Assembly: GCA_013350335.1 (NCBI GenBank)
Contig: CM023535.1
Location: 23,033,746 to 23,097,745, forward strand
Direction of reading: 5' to 3'
From: Chimonanthus salicifolius
Taxonomy: Eukaryota; Streptophyta; Magnoliopsida; Laurales; Calycanthaceae
DNA length: 64,000 nt
The notes below the pieces were generated by a model, which saw only the letters and a list, made by a program, of their open reading frames with translations, was not told where the DNA came from and searched no databases. Made by a program: the position numbers and the translations under genes. This document shows, piece by piece, positions 48,478 to 60,345 of the stretch. Position 1 is the stretch's first letter; each line of letters starts with the position of its first letter.

Positions 48478-49632
48478 AAATCAAATAAAATAGGAAAAAC
48501 CCTAAATGGAGAAATATAATTTATTGAAGATCTAAATATATCTTTAGATAAATCTAATTATATCTTAATGGATTCTAATACGCTGCCGTAAACTGAAGCG
48601 TGTATGGAAAGGAACGCGAAGCTTGGAACACTGAGTGATTGCAACGATGAATTGGTAACACACTGATGGGATGTAATGTTGAATACATAGTACACTGACT
48701 GACTGTGTAGATGAATGGGCTGTGTAGATGAATGGGCAGTAGTACACTGGTCAAAGAGTGGCTTGAAAAAGGGTTTTATTTTTTTTTTTGGTCTGCATGA
48801 ATATTCGAAATGGTGTTCTCGCGTGAGCACCGAAAATCGTGGTCTAAGAGACCACCAAAAAAGAAGAGTGATGGGTTTCCCTTTCTTTTGTTTTAACAAA
48901 AACCAACGACTTCTCTCAGAGAGGCTTTCCTGAGAGGACTACCTGTCTGAAACAGGGGCGAGATCTTGAGATTGAATCAACAAATCGGATGTAGATCTGG
49001 AGATCTGGGAGTAGGTAAAAGGGTATCGGAAATGTGGATCTGAAGGCTGGAGGCACTGTGGCTGAAGAATGTCCGGCAGCAGATCTGGGACTGGGTTGCA
49101 CTCCCTGGCAGGCACAGCAAGATGTGGCTGGGACGGCTTGCAGATCAGGTAGCACCGGCGGCAAGACATGCAGCAGATCTAAGCTTGGGATCTGAGACAC
49201 CAGAATGGAAGCAGAAGCAGGAAAAGAGGCGCAGCAGCGATGAGTTTTTGTTTTTGTTTTTTTGTTGATTTAATGGACAAAAAAACATGAAGAAATCAGG
49301 GGAAAATTCAAAAAAAAAGAGAAGGTTAGTCTCCCTCTACCGGCTATGCATTGTCTCTGGCAGACGGAGCAAGAAGAGAATGATTAAGGCTCTCTCAGGT
49401 GAAGGGTGGGAGGAAAAAAATTTGGATCGAGAGTTGGCTAAGACATAGACTTGCAGTGTCTCTTCTTGTAAATTAAAAAGAGAGATGATTTTATTATATA
49501 GTGAAAGTGGAATTAAATATATAGAAAATAAATAAAATAAAATAGAAAAAATCCTAAATGGAGAAATACAATTTATAGAAGATCTAAATATATTTTTAGA
49601 TAAATCTAATTATATCTTAATGGATTCTAACA
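48388..49632 (-). mobile_element. TRIM-like non-autonomous LTR retroelement, 1.25 kb, TSD ACATT
   Basis: ACATT lies at 48383-48387 and 49633-49637, and block A copy 1 (about 18161) has the empty site. In minus orientation the LTRs begin TGTTAGAATCCATTAAGA and end ..ACA: 3' LTR 48388-48580 (193 bp, enlarged by an (AT)n tract at 48436-48473) and 5' LTR 49467-49632 (166 bp). The interior (48581-49466) has no gag or pol; the frame on the minus strand at 48916-49200 has no homology I recognise. A clear primer-binding site or polypurine tract was not found. Could also be a deletion derivative of a Copia element. Confidence 0.88.
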
Positions 49633-49735
49633 ACATTAAACAAATCTAATTATATCTTAATGGATTCTAACAACATTAAACAAATCTAATTATATCTTAA
49701 TGGATTCTAACAACATTAAACAAATAAAATCCTTG
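49601..49735. repeat. 40-bp triplication of LTR end plus target site
   Basis: The unit (aaatctaattatatcttaat, ggattctaacaacattaaac) starts at 49601, 49641 and 49681, an exact 40-bp period. It joins the LTR terminus to the ACATT duplication and host flank, so it formed after insertion, probably by slippage on caaatctaat/taaatctaat. Confidence 0.95.
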
Positions 49736-50523
49736 AACAAGTAACCCTTCAGGAATACAAATCCACTAAAACTGTCTTCTTTCCCTAGGACAAAATGTCA
49801 TCCTCCCTAGCAGGAAAATATGAAGATAGAGATTTTATAATAATTGATAACTCTAAATCTATTGACACGTGGAGAACTGAGTAGCTAGATGTATAGTCAT
49901 CTAATCTTCTTATATAGATAGAACAAGGGAGTATTGATCTCACATTCTTCCATAAATATGTTGTGATGAATTTTGATAGAAAAATCTTTCGTACATCTGC
50001 ATATCATACGTGCCCATTTTCAAAAACTCTTCTGTCATAAGCCAAATTCCTAAAAAAAAAAAAATATCATCGACATTTGCGAAGAAGATCATTTCCCCCT
50101 GACATCCTCCTCAAAAACCTTCCTCAAGATGGCTCCTTCGATATTTAGTCATTTGCTTCATCTCCATTCCATCTTGATACAATACTAATATAATTTTAGG
50201 ATGATTAAAAGATACAACTTAATTGATTTAATCAAAGTAATTTTTAATAGGTCATATATTCAAAGAAAAACCTTTTAATTAAATTCATCATCAATTCACT
50301 CGATAGATTTTATATCTAAATGCACAAAATAATACATCGAAAAAATTGTATGCGTGATCGTCCTTTTAAGGCTCTAACCAGCTGAAGGTTCCAATTCTTT
50401 AATTAGTTTGTTAATCGCAATACAATATAATATATGCTACAACCTTTCCAAGAATAAAGTATAGATAAGTAGTTACAAAGCATTTATTAGTAACATATTA
50501 GTAGAAATTGGATGATATAGAAC

Positions 50524-52589
50524 TAGGGGTTAAAATATTGCAAGGGCCGATATTCAAATATTGACGATACCAATATATCGGCCGATATATTGGCGATATT
50601 TTTCTTTCTCCTCTCAATTTTTTATTTTTTATTTTAAAAGATTACAGAAAATGAAGAAAAGTATGGACTTCAGGGATATGTATTATTTAAATATCAGTCA
50701 TTTACATATTCAAAAATTGTTTTTAAATTACAAACTCAAGAATTTCAAATGTTTTTAAAAAAATGATAAAAAATTATAAAAATGAGTAGAGAATTCTACA
50801 CACCCCATTATCTTAACTAAAACAAGAGATTTATCGCTGAAATGACCATCTTACACCAAAGGCCCACCAAAAGGAGGACCCACAAGGCAAAAGCGGTCCT
50901 CTGATGCTTGTGCAGAACTTACATGGAAAAATCCCAAAGAGAAAATAAAAAGACATAAGACATCCTCAAAGCCCCAACCCACCCACTATACCCCCTTCTC
51001 CCTGAAGTAAAAAACAACATTGTCCTTAAGGTTCATATGAGGCAACCATTGCTGTAGCAAGTTGTGATTCTCCCATGTAGCATTTTCAAGTCCAATGGAC
51101 CAATGCTTTCTGGAAGAATTTGGAATCATGCTTTGACCCAATGGAGCTCAAGTATGCAATTGGGTTCAACCTGTATCTCTCCCATGTTAGGAAATTTCGG
51201 CGTATGTGGAAAAGGGAGTGTACAGGAACTTGCTTGCACAACTGCATGCATTCATGATGTTGGAAAATGCAGCATGCATTCATGATGTTGGAAAACGGAG
51301 CATGCATCCATTCTTGGGCTAACCATCGATACAAGAGCCATGCATATATGCTATTGGAAATTTAATCATTCTCCATTGGTACGCCAACCATTGGTACACC
51401 AATCATCGGTACAAGAGGCCGCATGCAAGCCTGCATGCATTCTTGGGCTAACCATGGTACAAGAGCTCTGCGTGCATGTTGTTGGAACTTTAATCATTCT
51501 CCACTGGTACATGAAAAGGCCAATCATCGGTACAAAAGCCTGCATGCAAGCTTGCATGCATGATGTTGGAAGTTTAAGCATTCACATACATTGGCTAACC
51601 ATTGGTACAGTAGCCTATGACTGTGTTTGGATGGGGGTAATGCAGGATAAGGCTCCATTATTCTTGTTTGGTAATGGAAACGCGATGCTAAAAATTCAAA
51701 TTTTTACCATTCCCCTTCCCTTTTTGTAAACCTTTTGGAGCATGGGGGTTTTCAAGAAACCCTTGCCCTTCAAATTTTTACCCCTCACCCTCCCGTTTTG
51801 AAAACCTATAGAGCAAAAATATTTTAAAATATTTTTTAATTGATGAACATTATTTAATAATTATGTCTTATAAAATTTTATTTTTATTTTTATATGATAT
51901 GAATTTAATAAAAAATATTAATTCTCATAAAATTGTTAATATGTCAGGTTACCCCTGCTTACAGTTACCAAACAAGATTTTTTTCTCTCAGGGTATGTTT
52001 TAACCTTACCCCTATAATTACCAAACAAGATAAGGGTAACACCTACATAAGGATAACTCATGTTCAAAGGTAACCCCTGCTCATGGGTAACCCCTGTGAA
52101 ATTTACTCCTCATCCAAATGCAGCCTACAATGCCAATTCTTCTCTGACCCTTCTTATCTCCACTTTGAGATTTCAAGTAACTACAAAGTTAGTAATGCAG
52201 TGAACATGTAAAATGAGCTTAAAGTTTTTGGTAAAGTGCTATTTGCAGAAGCAGGTAAAGAATTTGTAGATTTTTTTAATATTGCTACTCTTTAACATTT
52301 CAATGATGAGTCAAATATTTTAAATGAAAAATATAAATAACAGCTGGATGAATAAAATTCAAGCATTATGACTTAAAATCTTGAAGATTGGATTGTCTTC
52401 AAGATTTATTTTTAGAAAAAATATAGGTGATCTTTCTAAAAATATTGACTGATTTTAGTTTTTTATTTTTTTTGAAAATATAAAAAACCAAATATCGGCC
52501 GATATTATAGCCAATATCTATCATCTGTATCATCCAGTATTATACTTGTACAGCCGATATGTATTGTATTGGCCAATTTTTATACCTCT
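50524..52589. mobile_element. hAT-like element of the ATCGGCCGAT family (block A copy 2)
   Basis: Counterpart of 18974-21114 with TAGGGGT left end and tatacctct right end; contains the nested TIR element at 51619-52125. ATCGG palindromes are slightly better kept at the left end here (atatcggccgatatattg). Confidence 0.55.
51619..52125. mobile_element. TIR element, 507 bp (counterpart of 20062-20663)
   Basis: Ends gactgtgtttggatgggggt and actcctcatccaaatgcagcc. About 100 bp shorter than its counterpart owing to deletions in the ggggtaa-rich left part. Confidence 0.75.
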
Positions 52590-53397
52590 GGTAGAAAATT
52601 ATAATATACAGATAAAGTGTATGTCCATATACATGAAAGTATGAAACAAACTAATGTTTGAAGGTAAGCGACTTTAGTGGCAAAATAGCGAACTAAGTTT
52701 AAAATCTAAGACAAGTCTGCAATATCGGGATTTTAATGAGTTAAAATCTCGTGATTGAAATATTAATCACTTCAAACTTAGATTTTTAAAATAATATATC
52801 AACAGAATTTCATCTATTTCAGCCTAAAATATCACCAAAATAACAAAATATTGAGATATTTGCATATCACTCCCTCTAAATTCTAAACAGTTAAGCTAAA
52901 TTTTCTTTCTCAAGTATTGACATGTAAAAAATTTGGAATTTGGTCGATACGTTACATATCAGTCTCAATGAATAAGAAGAATGAAGGTTGATACGTATTG
53001 CCCACAATGCATCGACAGACAGGTGCAGACGAATGCCGATATGATCATATTGCCGCGGTATTTTAATCTTAATTTGTATTTTTATATCTGCTTTTAGACA
53101 TCTATCAAAAATTAAATTAAAGAATTTTGTCATTATTAGACTTCAAATATGTGGTGATGGGATGGACAAGCAACCATAATAATGATATTGTATCACTCAC
53201 AATACCCTCAATAATTTCGAGATTAGAATTGTCTAATTAGAATTGTTAAATAGACATCTATCAAAAACAACTAATTTTTTATAGCTACGTAACCAAATAA
53301 AAATCATTGAACACTTTTAACCATCCCACGGACAGTTGGTTTGAAAACCAATTTCTGATAATATTTTGGCACTTTGGTACAGCATATTGAATGATGC

Positions 53398-53557
53398 TTT
53401 TCTTTTAATTTACATATGGAAAATTGTGGGATACCCAATGTAAAACCCGACCACGAGTGAGCCCACTACTCGTATGGCACACGAATGTTAGGCCATGGGA
53501 GCTTGAACCCGTAACTTCCCACTTATTGAGACGGGAGGCAACCAGTTGAGTTACACC
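53398..53557 (-). mobile_element. tRNA-derived SINE (counterpart of 21953-22115)
   Basis: Minus strand: head gggtgtaactcaactggttg, B-box-like ggttcaagctc, body and T/A tail. Same position as in block A copy 1. Confidence 0.72.
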
Positions 53558-54420
53558 CATGTGAAAATGATATTTGGCATCCTTTGAGTCGCATGTTTCA
53601 CCGTTTCGATTTTAAATGGCTACCAATGATCAATAAACATGATGCTTATTTTTAATTGGTAAGTAGCTATTACTGATTAAGAAGAGAACATATAAATTGT
53701 TAGTTTTAGGAGAACTTAATAAGAGGAAAAGAAGATTAACAAATGAAGTGCTTGCTTCTCTGGCATGAGTCAGTTCCAATTCTAAATTGTCTAATCAAAA
53801 TGACATGTGATAGTGGTGGCATGGTGGGTCAAATCATATATCAAGCCAATGATCTAATATTATTTTTTAACAATTTAACTTATTGCCTTTAAATTAGTGT
53901 GTTAATAATTAATTAATTAATTAATTTAGAACACATGACTAAAGTAATCATTATAATTATTTGATTAATGTATAATGTTAAATTCGGTCTCTCAAGATAT
54001 TTTTTTTCCTACTCTATGTTAAAGGTGAGAATAATCCCCACAAATACATAAAGTCACTTGCAAATAATGCTTATTAAAATAAGATTAAATCTCATACCAC
54101 TAATTTAGTCTTGAAAACTTAAATATTAAACTCTATATTTTCTTACCAGTGGTCTAAAAAAAGGCTATAGGCCTAACCAAACTTGTTTGGTCATCTAAAT
54201 TTTAAAAAAAATTATCCTCATTTTATTGCATTTTTTATTGGTAAGAATTTGACTTTAAATCTTAAAGAGCCAATCTATAATAATAAAGCTACAAACAACT
54301 TTTATGTGGAAGAGAGAGAGTATGCATATTAAAAAATTGTGTAAGAGCCACACAACTAGATAAAATTAATGAACTTCAACTTCATAAAGATTCTTTCAAG
54401 CATCGGATTGCACCTAACTA

Positions 54421-57189
54421 ACCCATGCATATAAGCCTAGATAAACACATGTATATAACAATACAATGTTAGGCTCAATTAAACACGCACACATATAAAC
54501 ACATGCATATAATACTACAAGGCTATGAGGCCTCGCCAACTTGAACTAGGGGTGCAACTTCAGTAGACTTGACCTAGAATTTAGGTTTGGTCTCGACCTA
54601 GTACATAAAAGTTCGAGTTTAATCTAAAATTTTAAAATTGAACTACATTTATATAATATATAACTTTTATTTTATAGCTACAAAATATTTTTATTTTAGG
54701 CCTAAAGAATTCAAGTCTAGATATGCCCACATATATATTTTGAGTTTGATATCAGACTGGGGCCCTATAACTAAAATTTGATTTCAAATTTGACAAATTC
54801 GAGTTAACTCAAGTATAGACTCGAGCTCGAATCCTTAAATTGTAATTTTGACCCGGGGGTTCTGCCAGCCTAAGTCACCCGAGTTGCAATCCTAGCTGAA
54901 ACTAAAAGACATGCTTTTTTGACAACCTCAACTTTTCAAAACATTAGGCTTGAGTTTAACTTAATTTCAAATTGATCCTAATTTTACACCTACAACAAAC
55001 TCAACTTTAGAAGATTGTGAAGTAGGGTTAGGTGCAACTTAAGGCATGCCCAACTTTAGCAGCCAGCTCAAGCTTAACTATTTCGTGGTTTGGGCATGCC
55101 TTAACTTGCACCTAACCCTACTTCACATTCTTATAAAAAAATTAATAAAATAAATAAAAATATTTTTTTTTAGAAAATTGAATGATCAAAGCCTATAATC
55201 ATCCATCAAATTTGTAGCTGACACTTGACAAGTTCTTTTTGAGTTTCTATAAAAAGAGCTGCGAAGATGTTTTTTTTTTTGGAATTTAACTAGACGTATA
55301 ATGTCTATCATATTGTCCATATTTAATAGATTAAGATAGAATTATCACTATAATGAATATCATCTTGTTTTTCAATTATCTACTTTTGAAATTCCTTATA
55401 ATGATATTCATCTTTTAATTTCTAATTTTTGCATTGAATTTTATCTCTAACTACTTTTTATTATTTAAATGTGATATTTTAAACTTTTTAATTGAATGCT
55501 TTGTTTTTTACTCTTTTGTTGTCATGTGCATGTACGGCTAAAACTCAGGCGGCTTAGACCGAGTTTTAATGAACTTAACTCAATCCATATCAAAAGTGGT
55601 TGAACCCAACCTGAATTGGCAACCCGAATTGAATAACTCGACCCAACTTGACTTCGACCTCCAGAATCAATCTACCTATTTTAGCTCAATTTTGACCATT
55701 TTGAGTTATTTTTATTAATTTCTTCAAGTTTCAGCTCTAACATAATTTCAAAATTCGAGGTTTTTGTGAACATAAGTTAGCAAAATAATATCCAGTGCTT
55801 ATGGAATTCAATGGAGATGTGTTAATGTCATTTATATTGTTTTTATGCTATTTGTGTTATTTTTCAAGATTTTTCTTAAAATTTGATAAATTCAATGGAG
55901 ATGTGTTAATGTTATTTTTCTTAAGATTTTTATGGTGAGATACTTTACAATTTTGAGTTTCTTGTTCAAAAGAAAATATGAATGAAATAATATACAAATG
56001 TTTCTACAATTAAATGAAGAAGCATAAATGTGATGAATAGAGTTTTTAGGGTCTTTGTGTAGTTTTTTTACTATTTCAACATCCTCATGAAACTCGAAAA
56101 CTTTTACAATAATTTTTTTATGAACTATAATAAATATTGTCAGGTATTTCATAATTGGTATTTCCTCATGTTGGTTTTTCTTTTTTATATTTGTTTTAGA
56201 AATTAACCGAAGTTTTAGGACATGTTTCAAATTTTCAGGACGTTCGAAATTTCCAACTTTCAAAGGGCCTAAAGCTCGACAAAAATATTTTTACTTTAAA
56301 AAAATTATGCTCACCCTCTAGGTTTTCTATTTTTCCCTATTTTTTTCTATTTTTTTAGATTTTTGGAGAAAAAAAAAAGATTAGATGAGAGAGTGTATCG
56401 GTGAAACATGCGTATCATCTCACCCGCACCGTGTTGCGGACATGTTACTGGACACACAATATGATAAAAGTAAATGCTTGAATAGCTTACAATGAACAAG
56501 GATTTAAAATGCGCCACTCAATACATGATATGAATACATGCACATCAACAATACAAAAATCGTTGATTCGACTTCTCTCTCTTTTTTTATTTTAAAAAAA
56601 ATATAAAAAAATATGAGAAATTTTGAAAAAATAGAAGAACCTAGTATGAGCATATTTTTGTCAATAAATTGGCCTTTTTTGTATAGTATTAGACCATTGA
56701 GAGTCAAAATTTAAGCACGAATAAAGTATGTCCTAAATTTTGAAAAATGTAAAGGAAGTAGGAGACTAATATGAGGAAACACTTATTTCTATTGGAATTC
56801 ATAATTTTTTGTCATAAATAAGTTTGAATTTCAAAAAATTGAGATTATTAGAAAAATCTCACAATCAATTAATTCCATATGCATTTATATATCATTTCAT
56901 TAATTATGTTTATAAAAACTCCAAAATGATATCAATCTTGAAAATTTGACTGTCATTAATTTTTCAAAAATAAAATTTTAAAAAACCACATACACCCTAA
57001 AAAGTATATCAAATTATCAATCAAATTAAGATATCTATGTTGAATTTCATAATCATTGAATATTATCCATGAGCTGAGCTCAACTCAAGCACATATGCCT
57101 ACAAATTATCATTACCCGTACTTGTAATAAGAAAATTGTGACTAAAACCTTTCCTGTTTTGAGGCATCCTCAATGTCGTCGATGAGCTC
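54421..57189. other. intergenic DNA with degraded ATCGG-family repeats, no gene seen
   Basis: 54421-55140 has no recognised content except an inverted pair (ggttaggtgcaacttaagg, about 55025, and its inverse at 55095-55125). 55690-56410 resembles 5930-6600, and 56510-57010 resembles the inverse of the same repeat, so the two form a large inverted pair. Frames such as 55892-56263 lie in that repeat and show no protein family. Confidence 0.5.
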
Positions 57190-57387
57190 TATCACAAAAA
57201 TATGGAATCCCAGTAGAGCCACATATTTGATCATTAAATTGTTAAAAAGGAAAAAGGATTTCTCTTAAAATCAGACACCCTTCTTCCCATTGGATCAAAG
57301 GGAGTCTGTCTTGTTCTCATCAAGTCATTATTCCAGTCTACAAGCCTAGATACATAGCTAGGTTTAGTTTTCATTACAAACTACAAA

Positions 57388-57430
57388 GTCCCACATCGGT
57401 AAGAGATTTCTTCCAACAACGCTTTAAGAA
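57388..57430 (+). promoter_or_regulatory. intact USE upstream of a broken U3 copy
   Basis: GTCCCACATCG at 57388-57398 is a perfect USE, followed after 24 bp by tttaagaa (57423-57430). The promoter is better preserved than the RNA it faces. Confidence 0.65.
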
Positions 57431-57453
57431 GAGAACAACAAGGACGGAAAAAC

Positions 57454-57568
57454 ACGACCTTTCTTGGGGCTTTTTTTAAATCTTTGTTATTAATGGCTTA
57501 TATCTGTGGCCATAGAAATCGTTCTGAATCGTTAACCCAACTGGGGTGATCGGTCGGTTGTCTGACAG
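57454..57568 (+). pseudogene. U3: U3 snoRNA pseudogene (copy 4)
   Basis: Starts ACGACCTTTCTTGG, then loses box A through box B, resumes at ttaatggcttatatctgtgg and keeps box C (gtgatcgg) and box D (tgtctgacag). About 115 of 212 nt remain, so it cannot work as U3. Confidence 0.88.
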
Positions 57569-57760
57569 GCTATCAAAATCAATCCTATGGTTGAGATTGT
57601 GTAGATCAACAACCAGACTCAATGAGATCTAAGTATCTGAACATAATCAAAGAAGTGAGGGAGAAATTTGATGAGCCAGGTCCTAGCTCAAATCCTGATG
57701 GGCAAGCCCAATTTAAGCCATCTAATTTAAAAGATACAAATGTATAAGATATGTAAAATA

Positions 57761-57960
57761 ACATGTAAATGATGTAACCAGGGGTCAAAATATCAGCCAA
57801 CATGTAAATGATGTAACCAGGGGTCAGCGTATCGGCCGATATAATTCGGTGGTTGAAAATAACATGTAAATGATGTAACCAGGGGTCAAAATATCGGCCA
57901 ACATGTAAATGATGTAACCAGGGGTCAGCGTATCGGCCGATATAATTCGGATTTTCAACC
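57761..57960. repeat. about 100-bp duplication of target site plus TIR
   Basis: aacatgtaaatgatgtaacc followed by aggggtca occurs four times (57761, 57799, 57860, 57899) in two alternating versions (caaaatatc(a/g)gcc and cagcgtatcggccgat), i.e. a 100-bp unit made of two parts, repeated twice. Confidence 0.88.
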
Positions 57961-59325
57961 ATCGAATTATATCGGCCGATACGTATAGTATCGGCCGTAC
58001 AAATAAAAATTCGGCCGATATGACCGAATTTTTGACCGAATTATCGGTCATCGTATCGGCCGAATTTTTAAAATTCGGTTTTTTGTTTTTTTTTTCCTAA
58101 AAAAGCCCCTTTTTTTAAAAAAATATGGGACAAGAATGGAAAGAGAAAAAAGAAAACATGGAGAAAAGATTGAAGAAAAAAATCCCACACCTTTCATAAC
58201 TTTCTTTTCTCTTCTTTCTCTTCTTCGTTGATGGGAAAAAACTTTCTTTTCTCTTCTTTCTCTTCTTCGTTGATGGGAAAAATAGAGAGGGGGCGGCGGC
58301 TGCTAGGGTTTAATAGAGAGAGAGTGAAAGAGAAAAGGGTCTTAAAACATGAGCATTAGGGTTTCATGTGAAAACCCATAAAAAGGAAATCGTCTACTCT
58401 AATATTTTATCAAAAAATAATATTTAATGTGAAAGTAATATTTTATTTATTTTAAATATAATATTTACTTATGCTAAAAGTAAAAAGTATAATATTTTTT
58501 TTATTTATCTTATTGTCATAATTTAATATTATATTTACCATCTAATATTTTTAGGCTCTCCGTTTACAAATAAGGGTATCCCTAGGGTGTGCCGAAAATA
58601 CATTTAATAGTGTCAAAAGACTTTAAAGTCTTAAAGTATATTTATCAGGTTATTTTAATTAGTCCAGATATTTAATTTGAGAAATTTTAAAAATACACAG
58701 TGCTTAAAAAATAATGTGTATAGTGTATTAAATAATAAATCTCCTTTAAATCTTTAAAGTTATTTTTTAAGCACTGTGTATTTCCAAAATTTCTCAAATT
58801 GAATATCCGGACTAATTACGATAACCTGATAAAAATATATTAAAACTTTAAGGTCTTTTGACACTCCTAAATATTTAAAACACAGTATTTTACAAATAAG
58901 GGTATTCCTAAGGTGTGTCGAAAACACAGTATTTTATTATTTATTTATTTTATTTCTATAATTCATAACTTAAAATAACACTCATTGACTAAGAAAATAA
59001 ATTATGAAATTATTTCTACAAATTTTCCTTATTTATATCATTTTCCTTGTCATTTTCACCATTTTATTACTAATTATATAATTTTCCATTATCGTAACTT
59101 CAAAAATATATTAGAAGAAGTAAATGTCCGATATTTTATGAAAAAATTACATATTCAATAAGCCCATAATTATCTCTATTTACTATAATTTTTTTGGAAT
59201 TTTTTTAAAAAAAACAAAAAAACAAAAAAATGGGCAGGAGAGAGAAAAAGTTCGGGCCGAACCGATATATCAGCCGATATGAAAAATCGGCCGGGATCTC
59301 GACCCGGCCGATTTTTGTACCCCTG
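57779..59325. mobile_element. hAT-like non-autonomous element, 1.55 kb, perfect 8-bp TSD
   Basis: GATGTAAC lies at 57771-57778 and 59326-59333. Ends are CAGGGGTCAAAATATC and the inverse of CAGGGGTACAAAAATCGG. The left end, with its flank, is repeated (57761-57960). Inside are atcggccgat palindromes, an inverted leader-like segment (58110-58380, homologous to 26341-26570, with a duplicated ttcttctttctcttcttcgttgatggg) and an inverted pair related to the 42150-43069 palindromes (58562-58930). No transposase. Confidence 0.88.
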
Positions 59326-59413
59326 GATGTAACCCACTAGAATGGATTTGTAACAATATACCACTAGACACTAGTATCATTAAAATGAAATGAATTATGA
59401 CCGTGCCACTACA

Positions 59414-60345
59414 GCGTGATTAATGGTCTAGATCTGCCACGCCCAAGCCCTATTAGCAAGTGAAAAACTTGAGCCCTATTACCATGATCAAGCCCGGCAT
59501 GAGCCCGATCAACTTGATTAAAACACTGGGCCTGAATATGAGCACAAAAGCAAGTATTTTTTTAAGAAGTTTATGGCTAAAAAATACTAATTAAATTGTA
59601 TTTTTTTTATAAAGTATGAGTTTTAGTTATTATTATCTAATTATTAAATTATAAAATAACCATTAAGTAATGTTTATATTAGATAATAAGTTCAAATCAT
59701 ATATGAAATTTTTTATTTTTATATTTGGCAAAATAGTGAAAATCCAACTAGATGGATTGAAGGAATATTGAGACGTTAATTGCAAAGATTAAATATCTTT
59801 CATCTAAATTTTTTGATGAAATTTATTGTACATTTAGGTAATTTAGTGACCTTTCAACATGAGACATTAAGTTTTCATAATTATAAAAAATAAAAAAATT
59901 CCAAATATGATGTACAACCTCAGATATAGTTTAGGACCTTTAGGTCTAAATAATCGGGCAGGGTTGTGCTTTCGGGCTTGCACATAATAAGCACGAGCCC
60001 AACCCAAATTACATTTGGGCTTTAATTTTTTATCCAATCTTGGCCCTATTTTAAATCAAGCTAATTTTTTTGCTGAAGCCCATTTTTCTCGGGCTCATTC
60101 TTTCGGGTCAAATTTCATCCTTCATTGTGGGCTCCTATGTTGGATGGATGGCTCCAAAAAATCACATATTTTGAGTAACTATTATTCATGAATAGATGCT
60201 ATGTAATTCTTGACCACTAAAAATTTATAATACTTCAATGACAAAAAAATTAAATATTGATTGATAATGAAATATTAGTATTAAAAAATCAATATACATT
60301 AGACATATACTTGGATATATTCGTAATTAAGTTAGTATAGCATCT
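59414..60345. repeat. block C, copy 2 (empty site of the Mutator-like element)
   Basis: gatctgccacgcccaagccc to gaatatattcg-like end matches 31066-31433 joined to 41125-41700. At 59771-59790 it reads gttaattgcaaagattaaat without insertion. Confidence 0.88.

Larger units (their letters stand above)
48290..54420. repeat. segmental duplication block A, copy 2
   Basis: Collinear with 18060-23110, apart from the TRIM-like insertion (48388-49632) with its local triplication and the missing SINE at about 54385. Directly follows block C copy 3, whereas copy 1 has unrelated DNA to its left. Confidence 0.85.
57190..57760. repeat. segmental duplication block B, copy 4 (truncated, carries U3 pseudogene)
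   Basis: atggaatcccagtagagcca to atctaatttaaaagatacaa matches 29940-31060 of copy 2 without the hAT-like element at 30512. The left part of the block is absent. Confidence 0.82.

Noticed and set aside
55892..56263. 123-codon minus-strand frame
   Set aside because: Lies in a degraded dispersed repeat also present at 5930-6600, where the frame is not kept.
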